Assembly: GCA_949281375.1 (NCBI GenBank)
Contig: CASDLT010000024.1
Coordinates: 184,489-248,488 of the forward strand
Reading direction: 5' to 3'
Source of the DNA: an uncultured Nitrosomonas sp.
GTDB lineage: Bacteria > Pseudomonadota > Gammaproteobacteria > Burkholderiales > Nitrosomonadaceae
Length of the DNA stretch: 64,000 nucleotides
This document shows, in pieces, positions 23,338 to 34,908 of the stretch. Below the pieces are notes generated by a model, which was not told the DNA's origin, made no database searches, and worked only from the letters and a program-made list of their open reading frames with translations. The position numbers were made by a program, and so were the translations under genes. Positions within the stretch are counted from its first letter, which is position 1. Every line of letters begins with the position of its first letter.

Positions 23338-24513
23338 ATGCGTACAATTTCTTCTACACTTCCCAAATTTGATCAACTCGAAGTTTTATTCGATTCCCAC
23401 CCAGAAGTCAGCCTGAATTTCAAGCATGTTCAGAATGCTTTAAAAAAAGGCTATCAACGCCCTTTCTTACTGGTTGATAGCAGTATCATCCGGCAAAAAG
23501 CCCGACGATTCAAAGCTGCGATGCCGCGAGTTCATCCGCACTACGCCGTGAAGGCCAATCCTGATCACCGCGTGCTCAAAACACTCATTCAAGAAGGCGT
23601 CAGCTTTGAAATTGCATCCATTGCTGAGCTTGATATGCTCTTGAAATTAAGCGTGCCAGCCGCCGAGGTATTTTATAGTAACCCCATGAAATCGAGAGCT
23701 TACCTGGAGTATGCCGCAGCCCATGGGGTCGAATGGTATGTTATTGATAGTGTTGAAGAATTAAGAAAGATTGTGAGTGTCAAACCGGATGCAAAAATGT
23801 ATCTGCGCATTGATACACCGAATATCGGCAGTGATTGGCCACTCGCAGGAAAATTTGGCACCCACCTTGCAGATATCAATGAAATCATCAATGAAGCAGT
23901 CAAACTAGACGCTGATTTGGCGGGAGTTACATTCCACGTCGGCTCACAATGCCGCAACCCGCAAAACTGGCGAGTCGGTATCGAACGGGCGAAAAAAGTG
24001 TTTGCGAACATGCAGGATGCCGGACTCAACCCACGATTATTGAATATCGGCGGAGGTTATCCGGTACGCCACACCAAACCGATTCCTTCGATTGAAACCA
24101 TCGCTGATGTCATCAATGAAGCAATTGCAGATTTGCCAGACAGTATTCGTGTCATGGCTGAACCCGGCCGGTATCTGGTATCTGATTCTGCTTATTTCGT
24201 CTGCCGCGTGGTCGGCACCGCAACCCGGAATGGCAAGCGATGGATGTACTGGGACGCAGGCATGTTTGGTGGTGTAATAGAAATGACTGAAGGTTTGCGT
24301 TATGAAATTCTGACCGATCGAAAAGGCGCCGACATTCCCTGGTCTATTGCCGGCCCCACATGCGACTCAGTCGATATTTTGATGCATGATGTCATGCTTC
24401 CGAAAGATCTGCAGGAAGGTGATTTTATCTATATTCCGAACGCCGGAGCCTATACAACAGCGTACGCCAGCAATTTTAACGGCTTCCCGCTCCCTGATGT
24501 CAAAGTGATATAA
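23338..24513 (+). CDS. Type III PLP-dependent decarboxylase (ornithine/lysine decarboxylase family)
   Basis: HYAVKANPDHRVLKTL, GVTFHVGSQCRNPQNW, LLNIGGGYP, VMAEPGRYLV, GPTCDSVDIL. Confidence 0.9.
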   Translation: MRTISSTLPKFDQLEVLFDSHPEVSLNFKHVQNALKKGYQRPFLLVDSSIIRQKARRFKAAMPRVHPHYAVKANPDHRVLKTLIQEGVSFEIASIAELDMLLKLSVPAAEVFYSNPMKSRAYLEYAAAHGVEWYVIDSVEELRKIVSVKPDAKMYLRIDTPNIGSDWPLAGKFGTHLADINEIINEAVKLDADLAGVTFHVGSQCRNPQNWRVGIERAKKVFANMQDAGLNPRLLNIGGGYPVRHTKPIPSIETIADVINEAIADLPDSIRVMAEPGRYLVSDSAYFVCRVVGTATRNGKRWMYWDAGMFGGVIEMTEGLRYEILTDRKGADIPWSIAGPTCDSVDILMHDVMLPKDLQEGDFIYIPNAGAYTTAYASNFNGFPLPDVKVI

Positions 24514-24548
24514 ATTTTCACGTTGCTTTCAACTGCTCAGTTACATTT

Positions 24549-24579
24549 GACGATGGTGAAATGATTTTTCACCATCGTC
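24549..24579. terminator. Strong hairpin between convergent genes, likely terminator
   Basis: GACGATGGTGAAATGATTTTTCACCATCGTC: 13-bp perfect stem; no long T-tract. Confidence 0.5.
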
Positions 24580-24587
24580 AGCATTCT

Positions 24588-25136
24588 TCAGTCATCAATT
24601 AAAGTGTGTTTAGGCGTGAGATTCTTAACATAGGGCTTCCTTCGATCCAATATCACAAAGTGATATTGCAAATCACCGCTCTCTGAGACATGCTGGATAC
24701 GTTCTGTCTCCTGCCAGTTAGCCTGATCAAACTCCGGGAAGACGGTGTCTCCTGCAAAATCTCTCTGGATCTCAGTGATATAGATACGCTGGCAAATGGG
24801 TAGTGTCTGCCGATATAACTGCTCTCCTCCAATCACGAAAATTTCACTGACAGAGGCCTGCTCCTCGCTGACCTTGAGTGCGTCATCGATGGAATGCACG
24901 ACCATTGCGTCCTGCGCATTAAATTGATGCTGGTGAGTAACAACGATATTGGTGCGGCCCGGTAACGATTTACCGATGGATTCATAGGTTTTTCGCCCCA
25001 TGATGATGACGTGACCCATTGTCAAGGATTTAAAATGCTTCAGGTCAGCAGGCAAATGCCAAGGTAGTTGATTATTTTGACCGATGATACGATTCTTGGC
25101 CATCGCTACAAGTAAGGATATCCGCGGGAGTGTCAT
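24588..25136 (-). CDS. folA: Dihydrofolate reductase
   Basis: [42 protein letters not shown]; start overlaps thyA stop. Confidence 0.95.
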   Translation of the reverse strand: MTLPRISLLVAMAKNRIIGQNNQLPWHLPADLKHFKSLTMGHVIIMGRKTYESIGKSLPGRTNIVVTHQHQFNAQDAMVVHSIDDALKVSEEQASVSEIFVIGGEQLYRQTLPICQRIYITEIQRDFAGDTVFPEFDQANWQETERIQHVSESGDLQYHFVILDRRKPYVKNLTPKHTLIDD

Positions 25137-25927
25137 ACCGCCACCGGTGCTTTGATTGCCGGATAAGGTTCATAATTCTCCAACGTAAAATCCTCAAATC
25201 TGAAATCCAGTATGTCCTCAATGTCAGGATTCAATGTTATGGTAGGCAATGGCCTGGGTTTACGTGATAATTGCTCACGGGCTTGTTCGATGTGATTCGA
25301 GTACAGATGTGCATCTCCCAAGGTATGCACGAAATCCCCAGGAATGAGGTTGCAAACCTGAGCGATCATTAATGTTAATAACGCGTAGGAGGCGATATTG
25401 AACGGAACGCCGAGAAAAATATCAGCGCTGCGTTGATAGAGCTGGCATGACAACCGGTTGTCAGCAACATAAAATTGAAACAGTACATGACAGGGCATCA
25501 AACGCATTTTCGGCAGATCTCCTACATTCCATGCTGAAACCACCATGCGCCTGGAATCAGGTGTTTCCTTGATTTGTTCGATAATTTGCCGTAGCTGATC
25601 AACATATATCCCTTCCGCAGCAGTCCAGGCGCGCCACTGATGACCATAAATGGGGCCTAGATTTCCTTGTGAATCAGCCCACTCATCCCATATTGAAACG
25701 CCATTTTGGTGCAGATACGCAATATTTGTATCACCGCGCAAGAACCACAGCAGTTCATGAATGATCGATCTTACATGACACTTTTTGGTCGTCACCAGAG
25801 GAAAACCGTCATTCAGATCAAAACGCATCTGGTAACCGAAAACTGAAAGCGTACCCGTACCCGTGCGATCTGTTTTCTGAGATCCATGATCAATGACATG
25901 CTGCATCAGTTCGAGATATTGTCGCAT
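25133..25927 (-). CDS. thyA: Thymidylate synthase
   Basis: [18 protein letters not shown] and [12 protein letters not shown] active-site region. Confidence 0.96.
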   Translation of the reverse strand: MRQYLELMQHVIDHGSQKTDRTGTGTLSVFGYQMRFDLNDGFPLVTTKKCHVRSIIHELLWFLRGDTNIAYLHQNGVSIWDEWADSQGNLGPIYGHQWRAWTAAEGIYVDQLRQIIEQIKETPDSRRMVVSAWNVGDLPKMRLMPCHVLFQFYVADNRLSCQLYQRSADIFLGVPFNIASYALLTLMIAQVCNLIPGDFVHTLGDAHLYSNHIEQAREQLSRKPRPLPTITLNPDIEDILDFRFEDFTLENYEPYPAIKAPVAV

Positions 25928-26106
25928 CCTTTTAATGATTCCTTCGTGATATACCGAATAAGCTCATCCGTTGAAGCTATATCAGCCATACAGCAAATAA
26001 GACGTATATAATAGCAAGAAGCACAACATTTATTGACAATATCATTCTTACGCAATGGCTCCCACTGTTGTCATTCAAAAAATACTACTAGACAGGAAAG
26101 CTATCA

Positions 26107-27567
26107 ATGCTGGCATCACTTTTCCAGAATTCATCATCTATCGATCAATCCATTAAAACACCTTATATTCTCGTCGTACTACCTAAATTAGAAAAAATAC
26201 CCAAGAAATATAACGTTCCTGGCGAAGATTCATTAGAAAAATTACTCGAGCGGCGCAACATGATACTGACTGAACTCAGTCGCACGCCAGTCAGCGCAAA
26301 TCTTGCAAACGGGGAGCTTTGCAGTTGGATCATGGTCGATACCGATGAACCGGTATTCTCCCAGCAGACGTGTATTCGCAAAGCGCTTAAATTATTATTG
26401 ATTGAAAACCCTTCAGAAATTCATATCACCGTATATGGCACCACGCATCAGAGGAAAAGTTTTTCGGAATTGAGCGTGTATGTCGCCTGGATCAACGGCG
26501 CTGCATTGCCGGTCAGAAAAAACAAGCCTGTCAGAACCTCCTTGGCAAAAATTTTTCTGTATGGGTATCAAGATGAACAGAATTTCACATTGCAACGCGC
26601 ACTGGCCGAAGGTAATTTATTAGCCCGGGGTCTTACTGTCCTGCCGGCCAACGAACTAACACCCAAAACATATCGTCGGCAAATCCGCAAGCTTGCCGAC
26701 AACGAAGGATGGAAATTTGAGGAATTTGATCTAACCAAACTGAAGGATATCGGCGCCGGCGCGTTTGTGGCAGTTGCACAAGGCAGCAATTCAGATGATG
26801 CAGCCATAGTACATCTACAGTATCACTGCAAAAATCACGCTGCACAGCAAAAAAACATCGCCATTGTCGGAAAAGGCATTTGTTTTGATACCGGAGGACA
26901 TAATTTGAAACCCGCGCGCCACATGCAGGGAATGCATGAAGATATGAATGGCTCGGCTGTTGCGCTGGGTATATTATTGTCCGCGACCCGCGCTGAACTT
27001 CCCATCAATATAGATTGCTGGCTTGCAATAGCGCAAAACCACATCAGCCCAACCGCTTACAATCAGAGCGATATCATTTCAACGCTGAATGGATTATCAA
27101 TCGAGGTTGTCCATACCGACGCAGAAGGCCGCATGGTTCTCGCGGATACACTTACGTTGGCTGCCAAACTTAAGCCGGATCTGATCATAGACTTTGCAAC
27201 ATTGACCGGCAGTATGCAAACTGCCATCGGATCGCGCTATAGCGGAATTTTCTGCAATCAAACTGATTTATTACCCAAAGCCATCGCAGCAGGGAATGAA
27301 AGTGGTGAACGCGTATGTGCTTTTCCAATGGATGCCGATTATGACGAGGAGCTCGAAAGTCCTGTCGCCGATATCAAGCAATGCAAGCTGGATGCAGAAA
27401 TAGATCACATCCTTGCAGCCTGCTTCTTACGACGATTCGTAAATGAAACGCCATGGCTTCATATGGACTTGTCAGCCAGTCGTCATCAGGAAGGCCTGGG
27501 GGCTGTTGATAGCGAAGTAACTGGATTTGGCGTCAACTGGGCAATTGAGTTTCTCAAAAAGATTTAA
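26107..27567 (+). CDS. M17 family leucyl aminopeptidase
   Basis: GKGICFDTGGHNLKP, VVHTDAEGRMVLADTL. Confidence 0.9.
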   Translation: MLASLFQNSSSIDQSIKTPYILVVLPKLEKIPKKYNVPGEDSLEKLLERRNMILTELSRTPVSANLANGELCSWIMVDTDEPVFSQQTCIRKALKLLLIENPSEIHITVYGTTHQRKSFSELSVYVAWINGAALPVRKNKPVRTSLAKIFLYGYQDEQNFTLQRALAEGNLLARGLTVLPANELTPKTYRRQIRKLADNEGWKFEEFDLTKLKDIGAGAFVAVAQGSNSDDAAIVHLQYHCKNHAAQQKNIAIVGKGICFDTGGHNLKPARHMQGMHEDMNGSAVALGILLSATRAELPINIDCWLAIAQNHISPTAYNQSDIISTLNGLSIEVVHTDAEGRMVLADTLTLAAKLKPDLIIDFATLTGSMQTAIGSRYSGIFCNQTDLLPKAIAAGNESGERVCAFPMDADYDEELESPVADIKQCKLDAEIDHILAACFLRRFVNETPWLHMDLSASRHQEGLGAVDSEVTGFGVNWAIEFLKKI

Positions 27568-27612
27568 CTAATCGTTCCTTCCCCAACGACAGAACACCAA
27601 TTCATGAATGGC

Positions 27613-28896
27613 TTAACTCTTGGTAATTACGAGTTTCTGACCGATTGATAAATTATCATCACTGCTATTCCACCGTTTGATTTTTTTCACTGTCGTTCCA
27701 TACTTTCGGGCAATGTCATACAACGTATCGCCCTTCCTGACGATATGCACACTGGCGTACTTGTCTAATCTATTGTCTTTCTTGTCATTAACTGCCATAT
27801 CCTCTGCAATGGCTTGAGGAACCAGGATTTTTTGTCCCAACGTCAGATTTTTATGACGTGCTATGCCATTGATGGTTTTCAACTGCTTGACAGTAGTGTT
27901 GTATCGCTCGGCAATCTCTCGAATGCTTTCATCTTTTTTGACATGATACATCTGCCAGGAAACCCGCGGATCCTGAAAAGTTTCCAGGTTTTTCACGAAA
28001 GCTTCTTTCTTATTCCGGGGAAGCAGTAACGTACGAGATTCATTCTGCACTTTGATCACATACCGATTGTATGCAGGGTTCAGTGCGGTGAATTCGACTT
28101 CGGAGATGTTTGCGAGGCGTGTTACGAGGGAGATATCAATGGGGTCATGCAGCTTTATTTTCTCAAAATACGGTCGATTGGGTACCTGTCGAAGTCGCAC
28201 GCCATATTTATTTGAATTCGCGATGATATCCTTAATGGCCAGCAGCTTGTAAACATAATGTTTAGCTTCGGTTGGCAAATTCAGATGATCAAAGTCGCTC
28301 GACCTTCCTTTGTGAGCACTTTTAGAAAGCGCCTTACCGACAGTACCTTCACCAATATTGTAGGCAGCGATCGCCAACATCCAATTATTGAAACGCTTAT
28401 AAAGGTATTGAAAGTAATCCAGAGCAGCTTCTGTTGAAGCCACAATGTCCCGCCGGTCGTCATGCCAGACATTTTGTTCAAGTCCCAAGAGTTTTCCGGT
28501 TTCAGGAATAAATTGCCATAGCCCAGTGGAATTACTGTTCGACTTGATCAAGGGATCATATGAACTCTCAATCACAGGAATCAGCGCAATTTCCATCGGC
28601 ATACCGCGACGCTCAACTTCTTCCACGATATAGTACAAATAGCGTTCGCTATTTTGAATGATGCGGTTGAGCGTTTCTGGTCTTCGGGTGAAAGGCGTTT
28701 CGATTTTGCGTATTGCTTTACTGTTTGTCGGTAGTGCTAGTGAAAATCCGTTGCGGATACGATCCAACAAATTTTCTTCATATTGATGATCATCTTGCGG
28801 TAATTGAGTAGCAGATGCAGTAATGGATATGAATAAGCAAGCACCGAAAAGTAATGACATCAGTAAAGAAATTAGAGTATTTCTTTTATAAATCAT
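27613..28896 (-). CDS. Membrane-bound lytic murein transglycosylase with LysM repeats (MltD-like)
   Basis: SLT domain (IESSYDPLIKSNSNSTGLWQFIPETGKLLGL) and two LysM-like segments. Confidence 0.88.
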   Translation of the reverse strand: MIYKRNTLISLLMSLLFGACLFISITASATQLPQDDHQYEENLLDRIRNGFSLALPTNSKAIRKIETPFTRRPETLNRIIQNSERYLYYIVEEVERRGMPMEIALIPVIESSYDPLIKSNSNSTGLWQFIPETGKLLGLEQNVWHDDRRDIVASTEAALDYFQYLYKRFNNWMLAIAAYNIGEGTVGKALSKSAHKGRSSDFDHLNLPTEAKHYVYKLLAIKDIIANSNKYGVRLRQVPNRPYFEKIKLHDPIDISLVTRLANISEVEFTALNPAYNRYVIKVQNESRTLLLPRNKKEAFVKNLETFQDPRVSWQMYHVKKDESIREIAERYNTTVKQLKTINGIARHKNLTLGQKILVPQAIAEDMAVNDKKDNRLDKYASVHIVRKGDTLYDIARKYGTTVKKIKRWNSSDDNLSIGQKLVITKS

Positions 28897-29051
28897 TCAC
28901 ATAATTCACATTTTGTCTATACACTGGTTGACAGGATATACAAAATTCTGAGGTTTGCAAACAATTTTTTTCGATGAAATAAACAAGAAATAATTAAATA
29001 CTATTTATAATCATATAATTATTTTTCATAGCTCATGTACTTCCTAATTTA

Positions 29052-29471
29052 TCATTCCCGAACATTCGACTGGCTTTCGAAGCCCGTCAATGAAACTGCC
29101 GGTTTTGGCTTCCAGTTTTTCTTCCGGTAATCCACCGTCACATTCGTAAAAATTCCTCCACGCACATAAAATTTTGCTATCAATCGCGCATAACGTGGCT
29201 TCAGCGTGGTCACTAATTCATCCAGTATAGTATTGGTGACAGCCTCATGAAATACCCCTTCATTGCGGAAAGACCAGATATACAATTTGAGGCTCTTGAG
29301 CTCGACACATTTTTTATCTGGAATGTAATCAAGAATCAGCGTAGCAAAATCCGGCTGCCCCGTCTTCGGACATAGGCAAGTGAACTCCGGAATTTCCATA
29401 TGAATATGGTAATCCCGATCGGTAAAAGGATTCGGAAATGTTTCAAGTATCTTGTTAGGCTTGCTCGTCAT
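29052..29471 (-). CDS. queF: NADPH-dependent preQ0 reductase
   Basis: [19 protein letters not shown] and [20 protein letters not shown]. Confidence 0.92.
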   Translation of the reverse strand: MTSKPNKILETFPNPFTDRDYHIHMEIPEFTCLCPKTGQPDFATLILDYIPDKKCVELKSLKLYIWSFRNEGVFHEAVTNTILDELVTTLKPRYARLIAKFYVRGGIFTNVTVDYRKKNWKPKPAVSLTGFESQSNVRE

Positions 29472-29570
29472 TATTCATACTCATGTTAAAATTAAACCGT
29501 CGCAATCAATGGCAATCAGGTTTCTCACTGATATTATTCATTATAACCATCTTATCTGATAAACAAAAAA

Positions 29571-32500
29571 TTGCGCTTAACCCATATCAAACTTGCCGGC
29601 TTCAAATCATTTGTCGACCCAACCGTTATCCCGGTTTCTCACGATTTGGTAGGTATCGTGGGCCCGAACGGCTGTGGAAAATCGAATATCATTGATGCCG
29701 TTCGATGGGTTCTCGGTGAATCCAAAGCCTCGGCATTGCGGGGTGATTCGATGCAAGACGTCATTTTTGCCGGATCCGATCAACGTAAAGCAGTCAGCCG
29801 CGCCAGTATTGAGATTGTCTTCGACAATCAATCCAGCAAAATTACTGGTCAATGGGCCAGGTACACCGAAATCGCGATCAAGCGCGTCCTTCAGCGAGAT
29901 GGTGTTTCCAGCTACTACATCAACAATCTCCAGGTACGTCGGCGGGACATTTCTGACCTGTTTCTGGGAACTGGGATTGGCGGACGGGGTTATGCGATCA
30001 TCGAACAAGGCATGATCTCTCGCATCATCGATGCCAAGCCACAGGAACTAAAAAGTTTTCTTGAAGAAGCGGCTGGAATAACCCAATATCGTGAACGGAG
30101 ACAAGAGACCTCGTCAAGGCTTCTCGAAACTCGCAAGAACCTGATCAGACTGGAAGACATCGGCCGGGAACTCGAAGCCCAACTCGAGCACTTGGCCACT
30201 CAGGCTGAGATTGCCGCACGTTATCAATCATTACAGGACAAATTACATCATTCGCAGTCGCTACTTTGGCTTCAACGCAAAACCGACGCTCTGCATCAAC
30301 GCAACGAAGCTGAACAAGAAATCAAGCGACTCAATGCCGAACTGGACATTGCACTTTCAACCCAGCATCAGGCTGAACAGGAATATGAAAATACCCGCAC
30401 CAGTGAATATGCCATCACCGAGCAATTATTGCAGACACAAGGACAACTCTATGGCATAGACGCTGATCTCGGCCGGCTGGAGCAAGAAAGAAACTTCCTC
30501 AATACGACGATGGAGCGCTTGGCTCAGCAGATCCAGGAAATTGATGCTCGATCAGCAAACAATCAGCAAATCAGGAATGATTCCATCGAAAATTTGCATC
30601 GCTGGAAACAACAAAAAGATCAAGCTGAAGCCACCTACGAGCAGTGCATCCAACAAAATGAAGAGGAAAACAATAAACTGCCTGACATGGAAGCTGAATT
30701 GCAACAACGCCAAGAAATTCTTGCCGAGCGTCGACATCACCTGCTCATGCTTGAACAAACCGGCCAGCTCGAAACCAGCCATCAGGCGCATGCCGCAAAA
30801 AACATTCAGCAGCTTGAAACGCGGAACGCACGCTTGATAAAAGAACACAATGAGCTTGATGCAATCGATTCAACCCGATTAAGTGAACTCACCCTGGAAA
30901 TGGACGAGACTGCGCGAATTCTAGAGACGCTGGCTCTCGAGCACAACGATCTGGAGCAGCGATTGTCTGGTGTAAATCAGTCGCACAAGCATATTTCCCA
31001 ACAATCCCAAACGATACAGCACACGCTGTCACAAGCAACCGCTCGCTTCAATGCATTGAGAAATTTGCAGCAAAAACTGGATGACAATCAGAATCTCGCT
31101 ACTTGGCTGAATCATCATCAATTGAATAGCCTGCCCCGGCTTTGGCAAAACATAGAGATTCATGCCGAATGGGAAACGGCACTCGAAGCAGTCCTGCTAG
31201 AACGCCTCAACAGTATCCAGCTTGAGCATCTGAATGTGTTAGAGGACTGGATTGATGATCTTCCAGCGGGAAAATGGGCCATTTTTGAAAAACCCCAGGC
31301 CAGTCAAACCATTCTTTCATCCGAGCCTGCCACCGGATTCGAATACCCGGCATTAATTGATCTTATTACGGCCAATCAACCGGATATCGCTGCTGTGCTG
31401 GATGATTGGTTACGATGTGTCTATGCGATCGATACTGTGCAGGAAGCCCTCGGCAATCGACTGTCACTCAATGTGGGAGACACATTCGTGACTCGTCAGG
31501 GTCATCTGATCACTCGCTCGAGTGTGACTTTCTATGCCCCGTCATCTCAACTGCACGGCGTGTTATCCAGGCAACAAGAACTCAAGAATCTTGAAATCGA
31601 AATCAAGCGATGCAAGTCTGAACTTGATAAGCATCGTGCTGAGCTGGAAAATATGGCGCGTCACACGAAAATGATCACGGAAGCACTCAATCAGTCGCGC
31701 GATAAGCACAAACAATTCCAGCAACGACGCCACGACCTGCAATTGGACATCGTCAGGCTCACCCAGATAAATGAACGCACACTTCACCGAGCCCGTCAAA
31801 TCGACACTGAATTGACAGAAATCAAACAGGCATTGAAAACCGAACAGCTCCTGCAACAATCTGCGGCAGCCAAATCGCTGGAATGCCAGCAGCAAGCCAA
31901 CGTTCAGCAGGAATTGATCAGGCAGGCTCAGCATGCATGGGAGTCAGCGAATCAAGCCGTCAATGCTCAACGGTTGCGCCAGAGAGAATCGTCCCAGCAT
32001 ATGCAACAGGCTTCTTTTCAGATCGACACGTGTATCAACAAGATCGGTGAAATAGAATCAAAAATTCTATCGCTCGATCAAGAGTCGCAACAATTGATCG
32101 AAGCATATGATACCTTGTTGAAAGAAAAAAATGCCTTACAGCCAGAACCGCTCGAGCAGTTATTGGCATCGGCTCGAACAAAACGCGTCTCCATCGAGGA
32201 AGCCCTACGCACAATACGCCAGGAAGCAGAACATACCGCCAGCTCCTTACGCGAAATTGAAAGCCTGCGAATGACATCCGAGCAGCGATCTTACGCATTA
32301 CGCGAAGAGATCAACCAGGCCCGGCTAAGGGAGCAGGCGGCCACCATCACGGTTAACCAGTTTGATGAACTCATCAGCGCTCACGCCGTCGACACGGAAA
32401 GCCTGTCGGCTTTAATCGGGAAGAAAAACATCACCAGTCTGCAATCGGAAATTAATCGCATCAATGCACAAATTATCGGATTGGGTCCAGTAAACCTCGC

Positions 32501-33110
32501 TGCACTTGAAGAACTCGACCATGCCCGATCACGGCAATCCGAATTAGTGGCTCAGGTGGAAGATCTGACCGCCGCGATTGCCACATTGGAAAATGTCATT
32601 CAACGAATTGACCGGGAAACACAATTACTGCTTCAACAGACATTCGATGGAGCCAATCGATATTTAAGTGAAATTTTTCCGGTCATTTTCGGTGGCGGTC
32701 ATGCCAAGCTTGAGCTGTGTGACGGCAAGATACTCGATGCAGGCCTATTATTGATGGCCCAACCCCCCGGGAAAAAAAACAGTTCGATTCATTTGCTGTC
32801 TGGCGGTGAAAAGGCGCTCACTGCATTGGCATTGATTTTTTCATTATTTCGCCTTAATCCCGCTCCCTTCTGCCTGCTGGATGAAGTCGATGCGCCGCTC
32901 GACGACAGCAATACCAATCGTTTTTGCGAACTGGTGAAAAATATGTCGGCACATACTCAATTCTTGTTCATCAGTCATAATAAAATTACGATGGAGATGG
33001 CGCAGCAATTGATTGGCGTCACTATGCAGGAACAAGGCGTATCAAGGATAGTCACTGTTGACATTTCAGATGCCATCAAAATCGGCCAACAGATTGAGCA
33101 AGTGACCTAA
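29571..33110 (+). CDS. smc: Chromosome segregation protein SMC
   Basis: VGPNGCGKSNIIDAVRWVLGE Walker A, long coiled coils, hinge, LLSGGEKALTALALIFS, CLLDEVDAPLDD; TTG start. Confidence 0.95.
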   Translation: MRLTHIKLAGFKSFVDPTVIPVSHDLVGIVGPNGCGKSNIIDAVRWVLGESKASALRGDSMQDVIFAGSDQRKAVSRASIEIVFDNQSSKITGQWARYTEIAIKRVLQRDGVSSYYINNLQVRRRDISDLFLGTGIGGRGYAIIEQGMISRIIDAKPQELKSFLEEAAGITQYRERRQETSSRLLETRKNLIRLEDIGRELEAQLEHLATQAEIAARYQSLQDKLHHSQSLLWLQRKTDALHQRNEAEQEIKRLNAELDIALSTQHQAEQEYENTRTSEYAITEQLLQTQGQLYGIDADLGRLEQERNFLNTTMERLAQQIQEIDARSANNQQIRNDSIENLHRWKQQKDQAEATYEQCIQQNEEENNKLPDMEAELQQRQEILAERRHHLLMLEQTGQLETSHQAHAAKNIQQLETRNARLIKEHNELDAIDSTRLSELTLEMDETARILETLALEHNDLEQRLSGVNQSHKHISQQSQTIQHTLSQATARFNALRNLQQKLDDNQNLATWLNHHQLNSLPRLWQNIEIHAEWETALEAVLLERLNSIQLEHLNVLEDWIDDLPAGKWAIFEKPQASQTILSSEPATGFEYPALIDLITANQPDIAAVLDDWLRCVYAIDTVQEALGNRLSLNVGDTFVTRQGHLITRSSVTFYAPSSQLHGVLSRQQELKNLEIEIKRCKSELDKHRAELENMARHTKMITEALNQSRDKHKQFQQRRHDLQLDIVRLTQINERTLHRARQIDTELTEIKQALKTEQLLQQSAAAKSLECQQQANVQQELIRQAQHAWESANQAVNAQRLRQRESSQHMQQASFQIDTCINKIGEIESKILSLDQESQQLIEAYDTLLKEKNALQPEPLEQLLASARTKRVSIEEALRTIRQEAEHTASSLREIESLRMTSEQRSYALREEINQARLREQAATITVNQFDELISAHAVDTESLSALIGKKNITSLQSEINRINAQIIGLGPVNLAALEELDHARSRQSELVAQVEDLTAAIATLENVIQRIDRETQLLLQQTFDGANRYLSEIFPVIFGGGHAKLELCDGKILDAGLLLMAQPPGKKNSSIHLLSGGEKALTALALIFSLFRLNPAPFCLLDEVDAPLDDSNTNRFCELVKNMSAHTQFLFISHNKITMEMAQQLIGVTMQEQGVSRIVTVDISDAIKIGQQIEQVT

Positions 33111-33184
33111 AGGGGCAGTGATCCCATAAATCTGACATGATCTAATTTGCGGAGCTTTACATCAAGGTATTTTTAGGAGATGAC

Positions 33185-34375
33185 ATGGATATACTGAACA
33201 ATATGAGTGATTTGCAGCTCAGTCTGATTATCATCGGCGTGATCGTCGTTGCTGGTGTGGCAATCTTTAACTGGTTGCAGCAACAGCGGTACCGGCGAAA
33301 GATTCAAGCCGCATTCGACTACGACCACAACGATATCCTGTTAGATCCGAAGCATTCTGACGACATTCCACACCGCGTTGAGCCCAAGTTCAATAAAACC
33401 GAGTTTTCCGAATCTTCCGCTGAATCTCATGAATCGAATGATACTTTTACCGCTTCCCCTGAGACCAAAAAAGTATTCGTCCCGCCCAGCGCTCACCCGA
33501 GCAGCACGATCAATCTATCAGCCCATACCTCGAACGCTTCGCCACTCTTGGATTATGACAACATCACCAATTACATCGTCAACATCCGATCCGAGGCGAT
33601 TATCCCAAATACTCATATCGCGAAGTTGCTACAACGAAAATTCGATTTCAGCAAACCGGTGTGCTGGCTCGGCCAGAGACAAAAAAACGAACCGTGGGAA
33701 GAAATTACCAACGAAAGCAATGTCGATAGCGATGGTTATCTGCTTCTGAAAGGGTGTCTGCAACTTGCCGATCGAGCCGGACCGATCAGTGAAGTCAATT
33801 TATCGAAATTTCGCGATTTGGTACAGGATTTTGCTTCGCAGGTGCATGCGGTAGCGGAATGTCCGGATATTGTGAGCACCCACGATAAGGCTGTATTGCT
33901 GGATAAATTTTGTGCTGACGTCGATGTCATGATCGGAATTAATATCATCAGTAAAGATGATGGCGCATTCGTGGGCACTAAGATCCGTGCATTAGCGGAA
34001 GCATCTGGTTTTAGACTCGAATCCGATGGAGTCTTTAAATATCGAGACGAAAATAGTCATGTGCTATTCACGCTGAGTAATTACGAGTCCTCTCAATTCC
34101 TGCCGGAAAACATGAAATCCCTGACCACTCACGGCGTTACTTTCCTGCTTGATGTTCCTCGCGTTGCCCACGGAGAAAGAGTGTTCGATCAAATGACCCA
34201 TCTGGCTAAAATTTTCTCCAACACGCTGGGCGGTATCTTAGTAGACGACAATCGCGTTCCTTTAAGTGAGAGCGGCATACAAAAAAGTAAACAGCAACTG
34301 GTTGAAATTCAGTCGGCAATGAAAAAAAACCACATACAGGCTGGCAGCTCAAGCGCACTGCGTTTATTCGTATAA
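33185..34375 (+). CDS. zipA: ZipA-like cell division protein
   Basis: N-terminal TM, variable linker, ZipA C-terminal-type domain; directly downstream of smc. Confidence 0.75.
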   Translation: MDILNNMSDLQLSLIIIGVIVVAGVAIFNWLQQQRYRRKIQAAFDYDHNDILLDPKHSDDIPHRVEPKFNKTEFSESSAESHESNDTFTASPETKKVFVPPSAHPSSTINLSAHTSNASPLLDYDNITNYIVNIRSEAIIPNTHIAKLLQRKFDFSKPVCWLGQRQKNEPWEEITNESNVDSDGYLLLKGCLQLADRAGPISEVNLSKFRDLVQDFASQVHAVAECPDIVSTHDKAVLLDKFCADVDVMIGINIISKDDGAFVGTKIRALAEASGFRLESDGVFKYRDENSHVLFTLSNYESSQFLPENMKSLTTHGVTFLLDVPRVAHGERVFDQMTHLAKIFSNTLGGILVDDNRVPLSESGIQKSKQQLVEIQSAMKKNHIQAGSSSALRLFV

Positions 34376-34548
34376 AAAAAGCATGGTTAATCAGTATCAA
34401 TGATTGTTATCAAACCAGCCAAGGGATGCGATGTGCGCACCGAATTATTTTTTCTTAAAAACCATAATTGAGTATACTTAAAATCGTAAATGACTAAATC
34501 CAAAACAAATATAGGGATACTCAGCAATCAGCAAAAGGGGCAGCAATC

Positions 34549-34794
34549 ATGAATCAATCATCAAATACAACACAATCATTTTCACCCATCGAAGTTGAAT
34601 TAAAAGCTGGAAAAGATTACTTCTGGTGCACATGTGGCCAGAGTAAATCACAGCCCTTTTGTGATGGGTCTCATAAAAACACACAATTTACCCCAAAAAA
34701 ATTTAATGTCACTGAAGATAAAACGGCCTGGCTATGCACGTGCAAAAAAACCAGTAACGCTCCTTATTGCGATGGCACCCACAGAAAATTGTAA
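34549..34794 (+). CDS. CDGSH iron-sulfur domain protein
   Basis: Two motifs: CTCGQSKSQPFCDGSH and CTCKKTSNAPYCDGTH. Confidence 0.9.
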   Translation: MNQSSNTTQSFSPIEVELKAGKDYFWCTCGQSKSQPFCDGSHKNTQFTPKKFNVTEDKTAWLCTCKKTSNAPYCDGTHRKL

Positions 34795-34908
34795 TATCAC
34801 GTAATTATTATTTTTTTCGGCCAACCAGAGATGTCCCCACGACGTCTGGCAGAACTATAAATACGAGGATGCGGTTATTCTCTAATCAAAACTTGTGATA
34901 GTTTATCT

